From: Rhineura floridana
Taxonomy: Eukaryota; Chordata; Lepidosauria; Squamata; Rhineuridae
Reading direction: 5' to 3'
DNA: 64,000 nt
Assembly: GCF_030035675.1 (NCBI RefSeq)
Contig: NC_084482.1
Location: 225,413,943-225,477,942 of the forward strand
In this document: positions 43,661 to 58,336 of the stretch, one piece after another
Layout: every line of letters begins with the position of its first letter
How positions within the stretch are numbered: position 1 is the stretch's first letter
Notes under the pieces: model-generated
The model's input: the letters and a program-made list of their open reading frames with translations, nothing else
Told to the model about the DNA's origin: nothing
Databases searched by the model: none
Made by a program: the position numbers and the translations under genes

Positions 43661-43794
43661 AGTCTGCCCTGCCCATCCTGAGCCTTCCTGTGTCACCGTC
43701 TTCTGGCCTGGCAAGGGCTGAAGGTACAAGAGCAGTTTCTCTCTATGCTGGGTCTTCTCATCCCGTTGCTGTGAGGGGAAGACTTCTGCCTTCT

Positions 43795-43985
43795 CCACTA
43801 TACCAGTGAGCAGAAGACTTAATTTGATAGTACTGTGGTCACTGTTCCCAGTCGGTTTGACAACACTTTTGTCTCTCTCTCCCGGGAGCCACTTAATCCT
43901 GAGTCTGTCGTGATCACTGTGTCCCAAAATCCTTGAAACCCCCAAACCAACCTTGTAGTCACCAAATTCACCAGGGCTGGTAAAT
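43795..43985 (-). mobile_element. CR1 endonuclease fragment
   Basis: The minus strand reads GNSDHSTIKLSLLLTG, the SDH block of a CR1-like endonuclease. Confidence 0.65.
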
Positions 43986-44889
43986 AATTAAAGCCAACCC
44001 TGTCAGGTAGGCCATGTTGCTACCACCCCTTTGTCTGCCAGTCTGGGCCAGCTTAACACCTTAAGTTAAAAGAACGTCATTGGGATTTCAAAGACACAAG
44101 AGCTAAAGACCAGACTGTGCTTCTTGCAGCCTGAGCAAAAAAGCTAAACAGTAGGAAATAACCCAAAGGCCAAGGTGCTGGTTTCACTCAACAAGGCTTA
44201 CAAAAGAACACACACCAGTCAATATGAGGTCGCTTTATTAAAAATATAAGTGCATATAAGAGCAGCATGAAAAATCCTGAAACCCACAACACCCACAAGG
44301 CACAGGTAGAACTCTCTAATAAAGATCAAAGGGCGGTTGCAAATTGAAGCACGTGATGAAAATTAAGAAACTAACTTCCTAACATTAAGAAATGCAACCA
44401 GAGCTTAAAATAAGAAGAGGCCTGGCAGCAACAGCTGAAGGCCTAAAATCCAATCAGTCAATCAGGAGCTTCCTGGAAGATGGAATATTCCAGCGCCTTT
44501 TCCCGCCTTCTCATAGGTGCGCTCCCACAGCTAGCTAAGGCTAAGGACTTTGAGTGCATGCAGGTATCTTAATCCTGGCTCGTCTAGAAAGGGAAAAGAT
44601 GTTACCCATAAGGCTGCATTCCAGTAGTAACATGTTACCCACAATTCTTCATGGCAAAGCCATGTTTTGAGGCCAAATGAACACATTTTCTTGACAAAGT
44701 CCACAGTGGCTGCCCCTATGGTCAGTTCCATGACTACCTGTTCTAGGGCACCGTTATTTAGCTTATGTAGAAATATCACCTCTTGATTGTGACAGCAACG
44801 CGCATGTAGCCAGTCAATGTGAGGTTAGTTGAAGTCGCCCATTGTTACATTTCCTTTTTCATATACTCTTTTCCCCTTCCTCCTCATCC
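43986..44889. other. Mostly unassigned; small CR1 scrap
   Basis: 44795-44855 resembles the antisense GDFN-IDW block of CR1. The remainder shows no domain. Confidence 0.4.
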
Positions 44890-45030
44890 CCTCCCCCATA
44901 GTCAGTTTCACCTATCGTAAGCATGATTACAGGGGAGTAAATCCCACTGAACTCAATAAGCATGCAAATCATCAGCCCATTCTCAGTAACTTGCACAGGA
45001 TCCCATTTCTTACCTCATGGAATAAAAAGC
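44890..45030 (-). repeat. Octamer minisatellite unit, single, antisense
   Basis: CAATAAGCATGCAAATCATC contains ATGCAAAT and matches one unit of the arrays at 4.5 and 62 kb. The flank CTTGCACAGGATCCCATTTC also matches those flanks in reverse. Confidence 0.8.
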
Positions 45031-45049
45031 AGACAAATTCACCAACCAG

Positions 45050-45315
45050 CAAAAAAAAATTGCAGTTTGAGAATGTACCCATAGCCAACAGATATTTCTA
45101 TCAAACTTTAAAAAGCCGGGTAATTGGGCAGCTACAGTGAATGCACCAGGGGGAGCAGGAGGCCTGACCTCCTCTCTGAGATATTGTACTGCCCTACAAA
45201 TTTGTAAAAATGCAAACACAATTTAGGTTGGTCTTTCACAGTCCAATCCACTTCCTGTGTAGCTTGGAAGAATTTGGTAACGTGCCTCTGAGCATACTGT
45301 GAGTGGTGGCAAGGG
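45050..45315 (+). repeat. Repeat R1, copy 2
   Basis: Same landmarks as 4055-4440. It faces away from the antisense minisatellite unit beside it. Confidence 0.75.
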
Positions 45316-45854
45316 TTGTTTTGTTTTGTTTTGTTGCCAATTAGTGAATTAAGTATCTTGGACATGGGAGCATATTTAGTGTGCATCTGAGCATACTGAA
45401 AATGGACAATTAGGAATTCTGGTACAACTTATTTTTGTGAAAACTAAGTTACTCAACTAGTTGGAACCGATTAGCAATTTAAAACAGGCATATTTTGTGG
45501 CTATATTGTAAGTGCGATCTTATTGCTTGTAATTGATGTTAATCAATCCAAGGCCATGTCCTCGAGAGAAGATTGAGTTTTATGGCAGTAGACACAGCTG
45601 CATTAGGAAATGATGGGCCAGGAATGTGGATCTGGTGTCCATCACTTGTCATTCTAAGGAGGGTATCACAGAGAGACAAACGATGCCTTTTCTTCCCAGT
45701 GTAATAGGTTTAATTGGGCTACCTTGGGTTGAGGGAAATTACGGACACGATTGACATGAGTATCAGCTCTGGAGCCTGATCCATTCACCCTGAGCCCAGC
45801 CAAGACAAGTTGTGTAGAAGGGGAAATATTTGCCACAGAGGCAGATACTCACAA
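45316..45854. other. No gene recognised
   Basis: Includes a (GTTTT)n run at about 45318-45340. A part (45540-45730) resembles, inverted, the DNA near 23690-23880 beside ZNF-A, so it is part of the duplicated ZNF unit. Confidence 0.5.
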
Positions 45855-46260
45855 CTATCCTGTCCCGGAATCTGCCTCTTTTGGGATTTCTGGCATGTTG
45901 GACTCGATGCCCTCGTTCACATACAGAGCAACAGGGCATCCTTCCTTCTCCTTCCTAGAGAGTTTATATCCAGAGATAAGTGTCCCACTGCTTCTTTCCA
46001 TAGGATAAGGTTTTCATTACGCCCAATATATCAGTGCTGTCCTGTAAGACCAAGCACTTCAGTTCGCCCATCTTGGCTCCGGGTATTGTAGCATCAGCAG
46101 TTAGACACTTACATCTCAAGCCCTGGCCTGGGAGGTGGCTCCTTAGTCCCAAAAATGCATCTCGCCTGTAAGGACAGCGACTAAACTTTGTCTCCCTTTG
46201 CCTGTCCAGAATTTTGGATGATGGCACCTGCCTCTGATCCTGTTGGATTGATGAAGAGCT
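45855..46260 (-). mobile_element. CR1 endonuclease N-terminal fragment
   Basis: The minus strand reads AKMGELKCLVLQDSTDILGV, followed by KKQWDT, and on to decayed KEGIES-like codons. It is diverged from the young CR1. Confidence 0.75.
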
Positions 46261-46289
46261 GGAAGTCCTGATGTTGACTGGCTGGAACT

Positions 46290-46522
46290 TCCTTGTTATG
46301 CTTTCATCGGGCCTTGAAAAGCTGGCTCTTTAACCAGGCTTGGGAAGGGGGTTAGGGTGGCAGAGGGCAGTTCCGTGGGGGTTTATTCAGTTTTTAAATT
46401 TTATACTGTTTGCTTTTTGAATTGTTTTTACATAGATTGTATTGTATTTTGTTGTACGTCACCCAGAGTGGCAGATTAACCTCTGCCAGATGGGCATCTA
46501 ACAAATCTAATAAATAAATAAA
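46290..46522 (+). mobile_element. L2-type LINE 3' end
   Basis: GTACGTCACCCAGAGTGGCA and an AATAAATAAATAAA tail mark the end of an L2-clade element. Confidence 0.7.
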
Positions 46523-46589
46523 CTTCACCCTCTTTGAGGCTGATTATAAATCCCTCGATAAATAAATGCATGTTTGCGATGCAATCCTG

Positions 46590-47298
46590 GCAGACAGAGC
46601 TGTAGGCTTGAAAGGCACCAGCCTACCACAGCACTCATTCAGCTTATCCCAAGCACCAGTTCCTGTCACTACTTCACTGTTAAATGCCTGGCCTCAGAGC
46701 TGACTCCTCAATCCAAGAAACGCATCTCACTTTGGAGGACATTGCCTAAACTTTACCTCCCTTTCCTTTCCTGGAGCCTTGCATTATGACACTTGCCTTT
46801 GGCCTGCTCTCATCCCTCTTTCCTACTCCGGAACTTTTCCCTGCCTGCAACTTTTGGACCTCACTTTTGCATTTGGCCCTGTTGGGTCAATGGGCAGCTT
46901 CCCCCACATCCTGATTTTGCCCTTTGTTGATGTCTAAATCAGAGAGAATTGTTTCATTGCAGGACAGGTTATAAAGGGAACAGGTATTCCACCTGCCCTT
47001 CTTAGACTAGATTCAGAAGTTGCAGGCAAAATATAGACATGAATGGGTATGGTGGTGAGCAATTCCCTCCCAGTACATCACACCACCACAAACCTGTGTA
47101 GCACTGGTCTTGGGCCACGACTGCCTTTGTATCTCACCACCTACTCTTTGGGCCATTACCAAATTTCCTTTCCATCATATAACCTCCTGGATATTTGAAT
47201 GTAGAGAAGCAGCTCATTGTATTTGATCCTTGATCCAATCCTTTGTCTCTGCCTTGAACTCCTAACAGGTTTTTCTTTTTCTTTGTTTGCCCAAACAG
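46590..47298 (+). other. ZNF-C upstream intron and splice acceptor
   Basis: Inverted match to 22741-23370 and direct match to 35690-35945. It ends with the polypyrimidine tract and TTTGCCCAAACAG at 47298. Confidence 0.75.
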
Positions 47299-49979
<2,681 letters not shown>

Positions 49980-50100
49980 CATCTTACTACACACCAAAGA
50001 ACCCACACAGGGAAGGAAACAAAAATGTATGAGGTGTGGAAAGAACTTTTGTCATAGCAAAAGCATTACTTTGTATCAGATGAAGTGGCTGCATGATGGC
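49980..50100 (+). pseudogene. Decayed last fingers of ZNF-C
   Basis: After the stop the DNA still reads, in another frame, KCMRCGKNFCHSKSITLYQ. One finger is partly deleted at the stop. The ancestral array extended about two fingers further. Confidence 0.75.
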
Positions 50101-50569
50101 CCTACCTTCAGACTGTGTCCCTGGACATTATCCCTTCCCCTAGAAGCTGTTGACATGGACTCTAACATAAACAGTAAGCAAGGTTCATTACTGACTGGCC
50201 TGTTTTGCCTCTTTAATACGAAGAAGGGTATTCCTGTCTCATATTAGCTTATACTATTTGGGCAGATGCAAGTCACTAAACCTTGTGGCTAATGTTACTA
50301 GATTGCAACCTGCCCTGGGACCTGATGGTAAAGGAAAGGTATTATTATAGGCCCACTAGTCTTTTAGCCTGTGTAGACGCGGGGACAGAGTTGACTTCTG
50401 TGCTTGTTGCAGGGTTTGATCGTGTTCTCTGTTTCTCTGTTGAGTGGATCATCATTGCAGATAAGCTGTTGTTTCAAATTAGGGTGTTTGTCAACAAGGA
50501 GAAGCCTATCCCTGAAGCCCTGAGCAAAGGAGGTGGAATGTTAAGATGACAGTTACAAAAGGAGCACTA
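50101..50569. other. No gene recognised
   Basis: Probable 3' untranslated or flanking DNA of ZNF-C. No clear polyadenylation signal stands out. Confidence 0.4.
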
Positions 50570-50808
50570 CTTAACATCTTAACGTCTTAATATTCAATCG
50601 ATTTAATGCATTTTACATTTAATATTTTAGTACTGGGTTTTGTAGTTGTTTATATGTTTAATTATGTTTAGGTATTTTTGGTATAATTTTTAAGTTTAAT
50701 ATATGTTTTTAAATTGTATATTGGATGTTATATGTTGTGAACCGCCCAGAGAGCTTCGGCTATGGGGCGGTATAGAAATATAATTAATAAATAATAAATA
50801 AATAAATA
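50570..50808 (+). mobile_element. L2-type LINE 3' end
   Basis: TTGTGAACCGCCCAGAGAGC, GGGGCGGTATAGAAATATAA and an (AATAAAT)n tail mark the L2-clade end. Confidence 0.85.
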
Positions 50809-50877
50809 CTGAGAAGCTGGCAATTTCCAGATTTTACTAAAACAAACTTTTAGAAGATGAGTTATACCTACATCTGA

Positions 50878-51062
50878 GCAAGAGTGTGGTTAGAGAGTTA
50901 GACTTGAAGTTGGGTGACCGGGGTTCAAATTTCTCTTCGGCCATGAAGCTCACTAGGTAACCTTAGGCCAGTTAGGTCAGCCTAACCTACCTCACAGGGT
51001 TGTTGTGAAGATACCATTGGGAGGGAGGGAGCCATGTCTGTATGCCACCTTGAGCAACTTTG
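50878..51062 (+). mobile_element. tRNA-headed SINE with L2-like body
   Basis: Head with GTGGTTAGAGAGTTAGACTT and GGGGTTCAAATTTC, then AAGCTCACTAGGTAACCTTA, CCTCACAGGGTTGTTGTGAA and GCCACCTTGAGCAAC. It differs from the Sauria type by its L2-like 3' part. Confidence 0.75.
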
Positions 51063-51593
51063 CTTTGGAGTTGCTGTAGCTGTGAACCTTTCTTCTTTTT
51101 TAGTATGAATGCATTCTGAACTTTCAGGCAACTGGGAACTAGGAACCAACTTCAGCATGGTACTGCAGAGGGAATGGGGGCAGCAAACTCTATGCTATTT
51201 GCAGGCCGGCTTTGATTGCTTTTGGGATCCAAGCAACAAGTTCTTATTTCCTGCAACAAACCTAAAAGGACTATGAGCTTTTGTTGTTGTTGAACCCTGT
51301 TAATTGCTGGGGGGAGGGGAAGAAATTGTAATTCCTTTACTGCTGAGAAGCAATGGCAACCAGACTGTTACAGAGGATTAGTGTTACTTATCTGTTCTGA
51401 TCACATATGAGAATTATTTCTTTTACTTCAATGTACATTTAAGTTTGATCTTTATGGTTTTGCCTTGTCGCTGCAACTATGGATGGGAATCCCATTCAGA
51501 AAAGACTGAACTGGCAATTCTCCTATTTAATGTAGAGATATTTGTGGGTTACATTTGCATCCTTTGCATTGCACAAGCCTTCTGCAAGTCACG
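51059..51593 (+). repeat. Duplicated segment D, copy 2
   Basis: Direct-orientation partner of 18468-19035. Confidence 0.75.
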
Positions 51594-52094
51594 CCCGGAT
51601 CTCCTCTCCAGCGGATATTTGGAAGGGGCGGGGAAGGGTGACTCTGGCTGCAAAGATAAATGGCTGTGCACTGTACAGACTTCATACACGTGAGGAGTCC
51701 TTTCAGTGGTCGGAGGTTCTCTTTGCCCTATCTGGAGATGCTGGTGGGGATTGAACATGGACTGTGGGCCTTCCCAATAGAGAAACCCACCTTCAAAAAT
51801 TAGGACACCTGCATCTCTTCAAAAAAACACACACCATGATACTAACACTAGACTACACTTTAGGGTTGTTGTACGCTACTGCTTCAAACCCCTCCCATCC
51901 CTCCAGCAAAATGAGTATAACAGCACTGGGCTATTTTGCAGGGCTTGTGTTAACTGACTCCCTGGCATTTTATTTTGTTTTAATTAAAAGCGCTTCTAAA
52001 CCACTTAACGTTTAAAAAATCTCTTAAGAGGTGTACAGTATTTACAATAAGAAAACCATTGAAACAAAAATAAAAGCTGTAACCAATAAAACAA
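51594..52094. other. No gene recognised
   Basis: Mixed sequence with no domain. The right part is AT-rich. Confidence 0.45.
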
Positions 52095-52885
52095 CTGTAT
52101 AAAGTATATAAAAGCAAATAAAACAGATTCAGGGGATTATGACCCTCAGTTACAGTTAAGCTAAATTCGGGGAGACCTGGATTGTTTTCTACAGGACACC
52201 AGAAGAAGCAGAACGTGCGTCTCCAGCAGGGGAGCCCAGCAGAAAAGGTTTAAAGTCAAACAATCCGCTTTCTTTTCTTTTTTTTAAAATGACAGTTTGT
52301 ATACCACTTTATTGTCCAAACCTCTAAGCGATAGCATGAAATATACATTAAAATTATCTACAGATGTCAAAAGTTAAATACAAGGTAACTTCAAATCTGT
52401 CAAGATATAAATAAAACCACCCATTTAAAACTACATTATAAAATAAAATTGCTTATGAAAATACATGTCAGCATTGCATGGTTGGGTAAGCTTGCCCAAG
52501 CAAAACTGTTTTAGCAAGGCACCAGAAATAATCCTGCAAAGGTGCCTGCCTGACATCAAGGCGCAGAGTTCCAGAGTGTAGGCGCTGCCCTGCTGAAAAA
52601 TGGATTCCTTATGACTGGAACAAAAATTATGTGGCCGTTACACAAGACGGGAACAGCGCTTGTACCTTTTGCCTCATATTTCATGTTCCACAAATGCTAG
52701 AAATTTACTCTTTCATTAAGATGAAAGCGGAGAATCTGGGGATTATGAATCCTCCCACGGACAGCCCATGTTTTCAGTGCAGAAGGAGATGGGGGGCTGG
52801 AGTGCTGTCTCCTGACTGATGCACATCACGATCAGAGGGGAGTGCTCTGAGGGATGTTGATGCAAATCACACTTTTCTTTCACCT
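52095..52885 (-). repeat. Inverted duplicated segment E with L2-type 3' end, antisense copy
   Basis: Reverse complement of 57340-58190 with moderate divergence. It carries an L2-like 3' end (AGAGGTTTGGACAATAAAGT on the minus strand) plus extra DNA beyond the A-run on one side and about 200 bp before the L2 coding remnant on the other. Confidence 0.8.
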
Positions 52886-53384
52886 GCTTGGGGACTCCTT
52901 TGCAAATTCAATCCATCCTGAGCAGGATGCCTCGAAGGGTTGGGGGTGGGGAGGCAACATCCCTTCCGCCAATCACTTTCTATTTTGTTCACCAATGTCA
53001 CATGCTCATCCTCTACCCCCTTTGTTATATTTTTATGCCATGTGCGTTCTATTTAGTTTGTTTAGAGTTTTTACAATATTTTATCAGAACACAAAGTCAC
53101 CCCCCTTTCCCACCCCACCCCCTTTCTTAGTTGTAGGGCCATGGGGGGCTGAGCAGTGGCATCACTAGGGTTGGGGTCACCCAGTGTGGTAACTCATGGT
53201 GTCACCCCCATGGACCTCCTCCCATACCAGACCATACAGAATCCTTAGTAATGTTTTTTGTACTAATGTTACTCGTAAATTGTAATATCCGTATATCACT
53301 GAATGTAATAGCACACACACACACACAGAGCCAGCTGTGGGATCGTCACACAAACAACCTAGAACATTTTCCCCCTTTCACAAG
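52886..53384. other. No gene recognised
   Basis: A (CA)n microsatellite lies at about 53311-53326. No domain seen. Confidence 0.5.
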
Positions 53385-53460
53385 GACATGCAAAAGATTG
53401 AACCCAGGACCTTCTGCACGCAAAGCACATGCTCAGCCTACCACTGAGATATAGGGTAGA
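53385..53460 (-). mobile_element. tRNA-derived SINE head
   Basis: On the minus strand, ATCTCAGTGGTAGGCTGAGC (A-box-like) and GGTCCTGGGTTCAATC (B box). Too short and mutated for a tRNA gene; it matches the head of the SINE at 54340-54505. Confidence 0.6.
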
Positions 53461-53724
53461 AAAGCACTCACTGTTCTGCTGGCCTGGGGATAATTCTGAG
53501 GGCCAGTGGGAGCCACAGATGTGATGGGAGGCAGGGAGAAGTGAGTGGGCAAAGAGTGCAGGTGCAATGCCAAGGTGCCGTCTCAGCAAAACTGATGCCA
53601 GCCCTAGTGGGTAAGCCCCATTCAACAGGGTGGGATTTACTTCTGAGTAAACATGCACAGGATTGCAAGGTGGAGGGAGCAGCAAATCCCCCCTCTCTGA
53701 ACCCCAGCTTAGCCCTTCCCCACT

Positions 53725-54335
53725 TTAAAGTTGACAATGAGGACACTGAACTTGTCAAGGATTATCAATACCTTGGCACAGTCATTAACCAAAATGGAGA
53801 AAATAGTCAAGAAATTAGGCTAGGACTGGGGAGGGCAGCTATTGGAGAACTCACATGTGAATATGTATCACTGAACACTACAGTCAGGATCATTCAGACC
53901 ATGGTATTCCCCATCTCTAAGTATGGATGTGAAAGTTGAACAGTGAAAAAAATGGATAAGAGAAAAATCAGCTTATTTGAAATGTGGTGTTGGAGAACTT
54001 TGCGCATACCATGGACTGCGAAAAAGACAAATAATTGGGTGTTAGAACAAATTAAACCAGAGCTATCACTAGAAGCTAAAATGATGAAACTGAGGTTCTC
54101 ATACTTTGGACACATAAGAAGACATGCTTCACTAGAAAAGACAATAATGCTGGGAAAAACAAGGGAGTAGAAAAAGAGGAAGAACAAACAAGAGATGGAT
54201 TGATTCCATAAAGGAAGTCGCAGACCTGAACTTACACGGTCTGAACAGGGCGGTTTACAACAGATGTTACTGGAGGTTGCTTATTCATAGGGTTGCCATA
54301 AGTCATAATCGACTTGAAGGCACATAAGAACAAAA
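53725..54335 (+). mobile_element. RTE-BovB LINE 3' fragment (copy 3)
   Basis: Reads VDNEDTELVKDYQYLGTVIN, NNWVLEQIKPELSLEAKMMK and the BovB 3' end (GTTGCCATAAGTCATAATCG). Several frame breaks. It corresponds to 25470-26090 of copy 1. Confidence 0.9.
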
Positions 54336-54339
54336 ACCT

Positions 54340-54505
54340 TGAAACGCAGGAAGCTGCTTTAGACTGAGGATCATTGGTTCATCTAGTTCAGTATTGTCTG
54401 CCCTGACTGGCAGCAGCTCTCCAAGATTCCAGGCATGGGCTCTTTCCCAGAAATGTCGGCGATCGAACCTGGGCCCTTCTGCATCCAAGGAGGTTCTCTT
54501 CTAAT
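54340..54505 (-). mobile_element. tRNA-derived SINE, antisense
   Basis: The tail side AGGAAGCTGCTTTAGACTGA and body TGACTGGCAGCAGCTCTCCA lead to the B box (CGAACCTGGGCCCTTCTGCA, antisense). The head is cut short on the right. Confidence 0.75.
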
Positions 54506-54724
54506 GAGCTTCGTTTCGTTCCCAAATGGTGAGCCCCCCTTCAAAAGATCCACCATCTGTCCGCTGCTGAAGTGTATCCAGGGGGTGGAAGGGGGTGAGC
54601 AGCCTCGATGTCAAAGCAGGGACAGAGAAAGGGTAGGCCTTGGCCTTGTTGGAGGCAGGTGTTCGTGGGGGCCATTACTGGCCCTGGGATCACAGCCCCC
54701 AAAAAGTCTGTTGCCAACCCCTCT

Positions 54725-54960
54725 CATACCATCAGAGGAGCCTGGCTGCTGGGTCAGGCCAAGAGCCCAGCATCATGCCCTCAGTGGCCAACCAGAGGCC
54801 CCACTGGGAAGCCTGAAAGCCTCAAGGGCAACAGCAACACTTACCCCCAAATGACATTCCCAGCAACTGGTATTCAGAGACATTTCCTGCCTCCGACAGC
54901 GGAGGGAGCAACAGAGCCATTATGGTCAGCAGCCATTGAGCCTCTAGAAACGTGTGCAAC
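54725..54960 (-). mobile_element. CR1 3' UTR, antisense, diverged
   Basis: CTGCTGGGTCAGGCCAAGAG, CAGTGGCCAACCAGAGGCCC and CCATTATGGTCAGCAGCCAT mirror the CR1 3' UTR at 12745-12930. Confidence 0.75.
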
Positions 54961-54989
54961 CCGCTTTGAAAGCCATCCAAGTTGGCGGG

Positions 54990-55055
54990 CATAGAATCGT
55001 AGAATAGTAGAGTTGGAAGGGGCCTATAAGGCCATCAAGTCCAACCCTCATTGGC
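54990..55055 (-). mobile_element. CR1 3' end (ATTCTATG-type), antisense, short
   Basis: ATAGAATCGTAGAATAGTAG, then GTTGGAAGGGGCCTATAAGG. See also 29455-29575. Confidence 0.8.
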
Positions 55056-55600
55056 ATCCCAAAGTGCAGCCTCTGTTCCCACCCGCCCCATGCTTACTCT
55101 GCACCAGGACAGCCCCCCCACCAAAAAAATCTGGAGGTTGCAAGAAAACCAGGCAATGGAAGCAATGGAGTTTGGGCTCTGTTTTGCATGACATTGGATT
55201 GGAGTTGATTGCACGGAGAAGCCCTCAGGTTCTTAAAAAGGGTGGAGCCTAGGAGTTTATTCTCCCCCTCCTCCGTCCCTGCTTTCCCCGCCTTTTTTGC
55301 GAAGGAAACTGACCAGGCTGGAACAGGGAGGTGCAACGACCAACCAGAGACTCAGAAAAGCAGTGGAAGACATGCAGCCTTCCGGTCCTCATTCAGAGGC
55401 TGGAACTGGTTTCATTGCCGTCATACCTCTTTCATCCCCCCTCCTTGCGTTTCTTTGGACCGGCACCCTTCCGCATTGCTGCTCTCGTTTGGGAACCGGA
55501 AGTGTTTTGGAGTCTAAGCACTACCCTACCCCTTTGGTCCATTAACCATTAGAGTTCCGTTGACCTTTTCCTCCACCTGAGGAGCCGCTCGCTCTCACGC
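55056..55600. other. No gene recognised
   Basis: GC content rises towards the next block. The open frames show no domain. Confidence 0.45.
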
Positions 55601-56210
55601 TCTCACATTCGTCACTCATTTGAGAGCAAATCTAGCTCGAGGGAGTGCGAAGGAGCCAGCCTGTGAGGCGGCAGGGCGGGCGCTGAGGGAAGAGGGCAGT
55701 CGCCGCGCTCGCTCCTGATCTCTGTCTCCCTCTCCTCCTTGGCCGCGCCTGCCGCTTCCCAGTGGTGCCGGCTGCACCGCCCTAGTGACGCCCCTGCCGA
55801 GAGGGGCGTTTGGAGGGGACTCTTCCTTCCCCCCCCACAAAACTGCCATTTCCTCCCCCCCCCTTTATCTCCTTGTCCTCTCCAGGCAGATTCCCCCTTC
55901 TGGAGAGCGAATTGGAGGTGCATCGCTGCACCCCTGGGAGTGTAGCGGGGACAACCCACGTCTGGTCCCTGTTCGAAGGGGGGAGACTCACAGAGCTACG
56001 GCTGTGGAGCAGTCCCGGCGAGGCCTGCCCGGGTTGGCGTTTCCTGTCCCAGCCGGGCAAAGAGCCCCCTTGTAACGCCCTGGGGCTCAGCGGACGAGGA
56101 GGGGCGGCGTTGCTCAGCGATTGCATAAGGCCGGGCGCAATTGGAGAGGCTCCTCCTTTGCTGCTTTCTAAAGCTCAGCCCCAAGGCAGGCTGTGAGGAA
56201 TTGTTACCCG
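55601..56210 (-). promoter_or_regulatory. ZNF-type first exon block (P3), CpG-rich
   Basis: On the minus strand CTGCCTGGAGAGGACAAGGAG is followed by ATAAAG where the sister blocks have the donor GTAAG, so the splice donor is lost. Strong CpG content. No KRAB or finger exon follows on this strand. Confidence 0.5.
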
Positions 56211-56509
56211 GCATCCCATCTGTTCAATGATTCGAAAGGTTTGCAGGGGGAAAATTCTCTACCATGTACAAGCCCCAACCTTTTTGGACTGAGGCGAAAG
56301 GGGTTCAAACTTCTTTTTTTAAAAAAAGAGCACTTGCAAATGCACTTACACAAGTTACCAGCCTAGCAAAGTTCTTACTAGACTGTCCAACCACCAGTAA
56401 ATACATGAATTAAAAGCAAAATCATCATGAGCTCTGAAAACTCTAATTTCAGAAATTAGAAAAATTAGCATTACAAAAATATTTTTAGGGATTTGCATTA
56501 TTGTTTGTG
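56211..56509. other. AT-rich, no gene recognised
   Basis: No domain or named repeat. Confidence 0.45.
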
Positions 56510-56764
56510 TTTTGCGTTATTTATTAATTAATTAAAATAATATCCTGCCCTTCCTCGCAGCTGGAGCCCCAGGGTGGCAAACAAAAACACTAAAAACACT
56601 CTAAAACATCTTGAAAATATATTAAAATAAAACATCTTTTTTAAAATCTTTTAAAAAAAATCTTTAAAAACAACTTAAAAACCAATTCCAACACAGACAC
56701 AGACTGGGATAAGGTTGCTACTTAAAAGGCTTATTGAAAGAGGAAGGTCTTCAGCAGGCACTGG
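56510..56764 (-). mobile_element. L2-type LINE 3' UTR, antisense
   Basis: Same layout as 5600-5895 (GGAGCCCCAGGGTGGCAAAC, AAAACACTCTAAAACATC, GACACAGACTGGGATAAGG). Confidence 0.75.
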
Positions 56765-57125
56765 AAACATTTAGCTAGCTTGCTAAGCAGAATATCACAG
56801 GGCACTTTGTCAAAAGCTTTGCTGAAGTCAAGATATATTATGTCCACAGCATTCCCACAATCTGCCAGGAAGGTTACCCAATCAAAAAATGGGATAAGAT
56901 TAATCTGGCAGGATTTGTTCTTGATAAATCCAGGTTGGCTTGTAGTAATCACTGTATTGTTTTCAAGCTGTTTACAGACTGGCTGCTCCAGAATTTTCCC
57001 AGGGATGGATGTCAGGCTGACTGGTCTGTAGTTCCCTAGTTCCTCCTTTTCCCCCTTTTAGAAGGCAGAGATGACATTAGCCCTCCTCCAGTCATCCGGC
57101 TGATGGGAGGTGGGGTCCAATAACA
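56765..57125 (-). mobile_element. CR1 reverse-transcriptase fragment
   Basis: Minus strand: PDDWRRANVISAF, SQPGFIKNKSCQINLI and DIIYLDFSKAFDKVPCDILL, in RT order. It belongs to a CR1 subfamily unlike the young one. Confidence 0.85.
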
Positions 57126-57339
57126 TTTCAAGGACCAGACGTTCCCCACCTTTTCCCTGGCTGTTCAGTGTGGCCGAGAGGGACACACAGATAACTGGGG
57201 ACTGAAGTGGGTGCCTAAGAACTGACTGGGTCCATCTGGTGAGTGAGCTGTGATGGAGCAATTCGCTGGAGTGTTGAGGAGAAGCAGGTTGGAGAGAAGT
57301 AAAATATATATGTAATTTTTTATAGGTGAAATACAAGTA
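57126..57339. other. CR1-flanking debris
   Basis: No clear motif. Confidence 0.35.
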
Positions 57340-58190
57340 TATTTGCATCAACATTCCTCAAAGCGCTGTGACCCCTCTGATCTGTGTCAGGAGGGAGCAC
57401 TCCACCCCCTCCCCCCAATCTCCTTCAGCATTGAAGACATGGGACTGTCTGCAGGAGGATTCATAATCCCCATATTCTCAGCTTTCATTTTAATGAAAGA
57501 GTAAATTTCTAGCATTTGTCGAACATGAAATATGAGGCAAAAGGTGCATGCGCTGTTCCCCCGTCTTCTGCAAGGAGCTCACAGGCTCTGGCCTTTCCAA
57601 GTTTTTAGCCAATGGACAAAGCCATGGCGATGACTGACATTCCTCTCCTATGGGAGGGCTGCATAATGTTTGTTCCACAGTTGTAAGGAATCCATTTTTC
57701 AGCACGGCAGCGTCTACATTCTGGAACTCCCTGCCCCTTGACGTCAGGCAAGCACCTTTTTCGGGATTATTTTTGATGCCTGCTAAAAAGGTTTTAGCTT
57801 GGGCACGTTTACCCAGACATGCACTGCAGACTCGTATAACTATATGCAAATTTATTTTATGATGTATATTTTGAAATAGCTGAGTTTATTTACATCTTGA
57901 CTTTTTTGAGGTTACCTTGTATTTGACTTTTGTTGATAATCTTAATGTGTATTTAATGTTATTCGCTTAGAGGTTTGGACAATTAAGTGGTATACAAACT
58001 CTGTCAATTTTTTTTTAAAACATGAAAGCAGATCTAGCAGATTTAAGCCTTTGCTGCTGGTCATCCCTGGTGGAGACACAAGTTCTGCTCCTTCTGCTGT
58101 CCTGTAGAAAACAATCCGGGTCTCCAGGATTTTAGCATAACTGTAACTGAGGGTCATAATCCCCTGAATCTGTTTTATCTGCTTTTATAT
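57340..58190 (+). repeat. Inverted duplicated segment E with L2-type 3' end, sense copy
   Basis: Includes an L2 ORF2 C-terminal remnant (FFSTAASTFWNSLPLDVRQ), a 3' UTR ending GAGGTTTGGACAATTAAGTG, an A-rich tail and extra downstream DNA. Partner of 52095-52885. Confidence 0.8.
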
Positions 58191-58336
58191 ACTTTGTTGT
58201 TGTTATATGCCTCCAAGTCAATTATGACTTATGGTGACCCTATGAATCAGTGACCTCCAAGAGCATCTGTCACGAACCACCCTGTTCAGATCTTGTAAGT
58301 TCAGGTCTGTGGCTTCCTTGATGGAATCAATCTATC
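58190..58336 (-). mobile_element. BovB 3' end, antisense, left of nested CR1 (copy 4)
   Basis: TGACTTATGGTGACCCTATG and CTGTGGCTTCCTTGATGGAA are antisense BovB. The match resumes at 59127. Confidence 0.88.
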
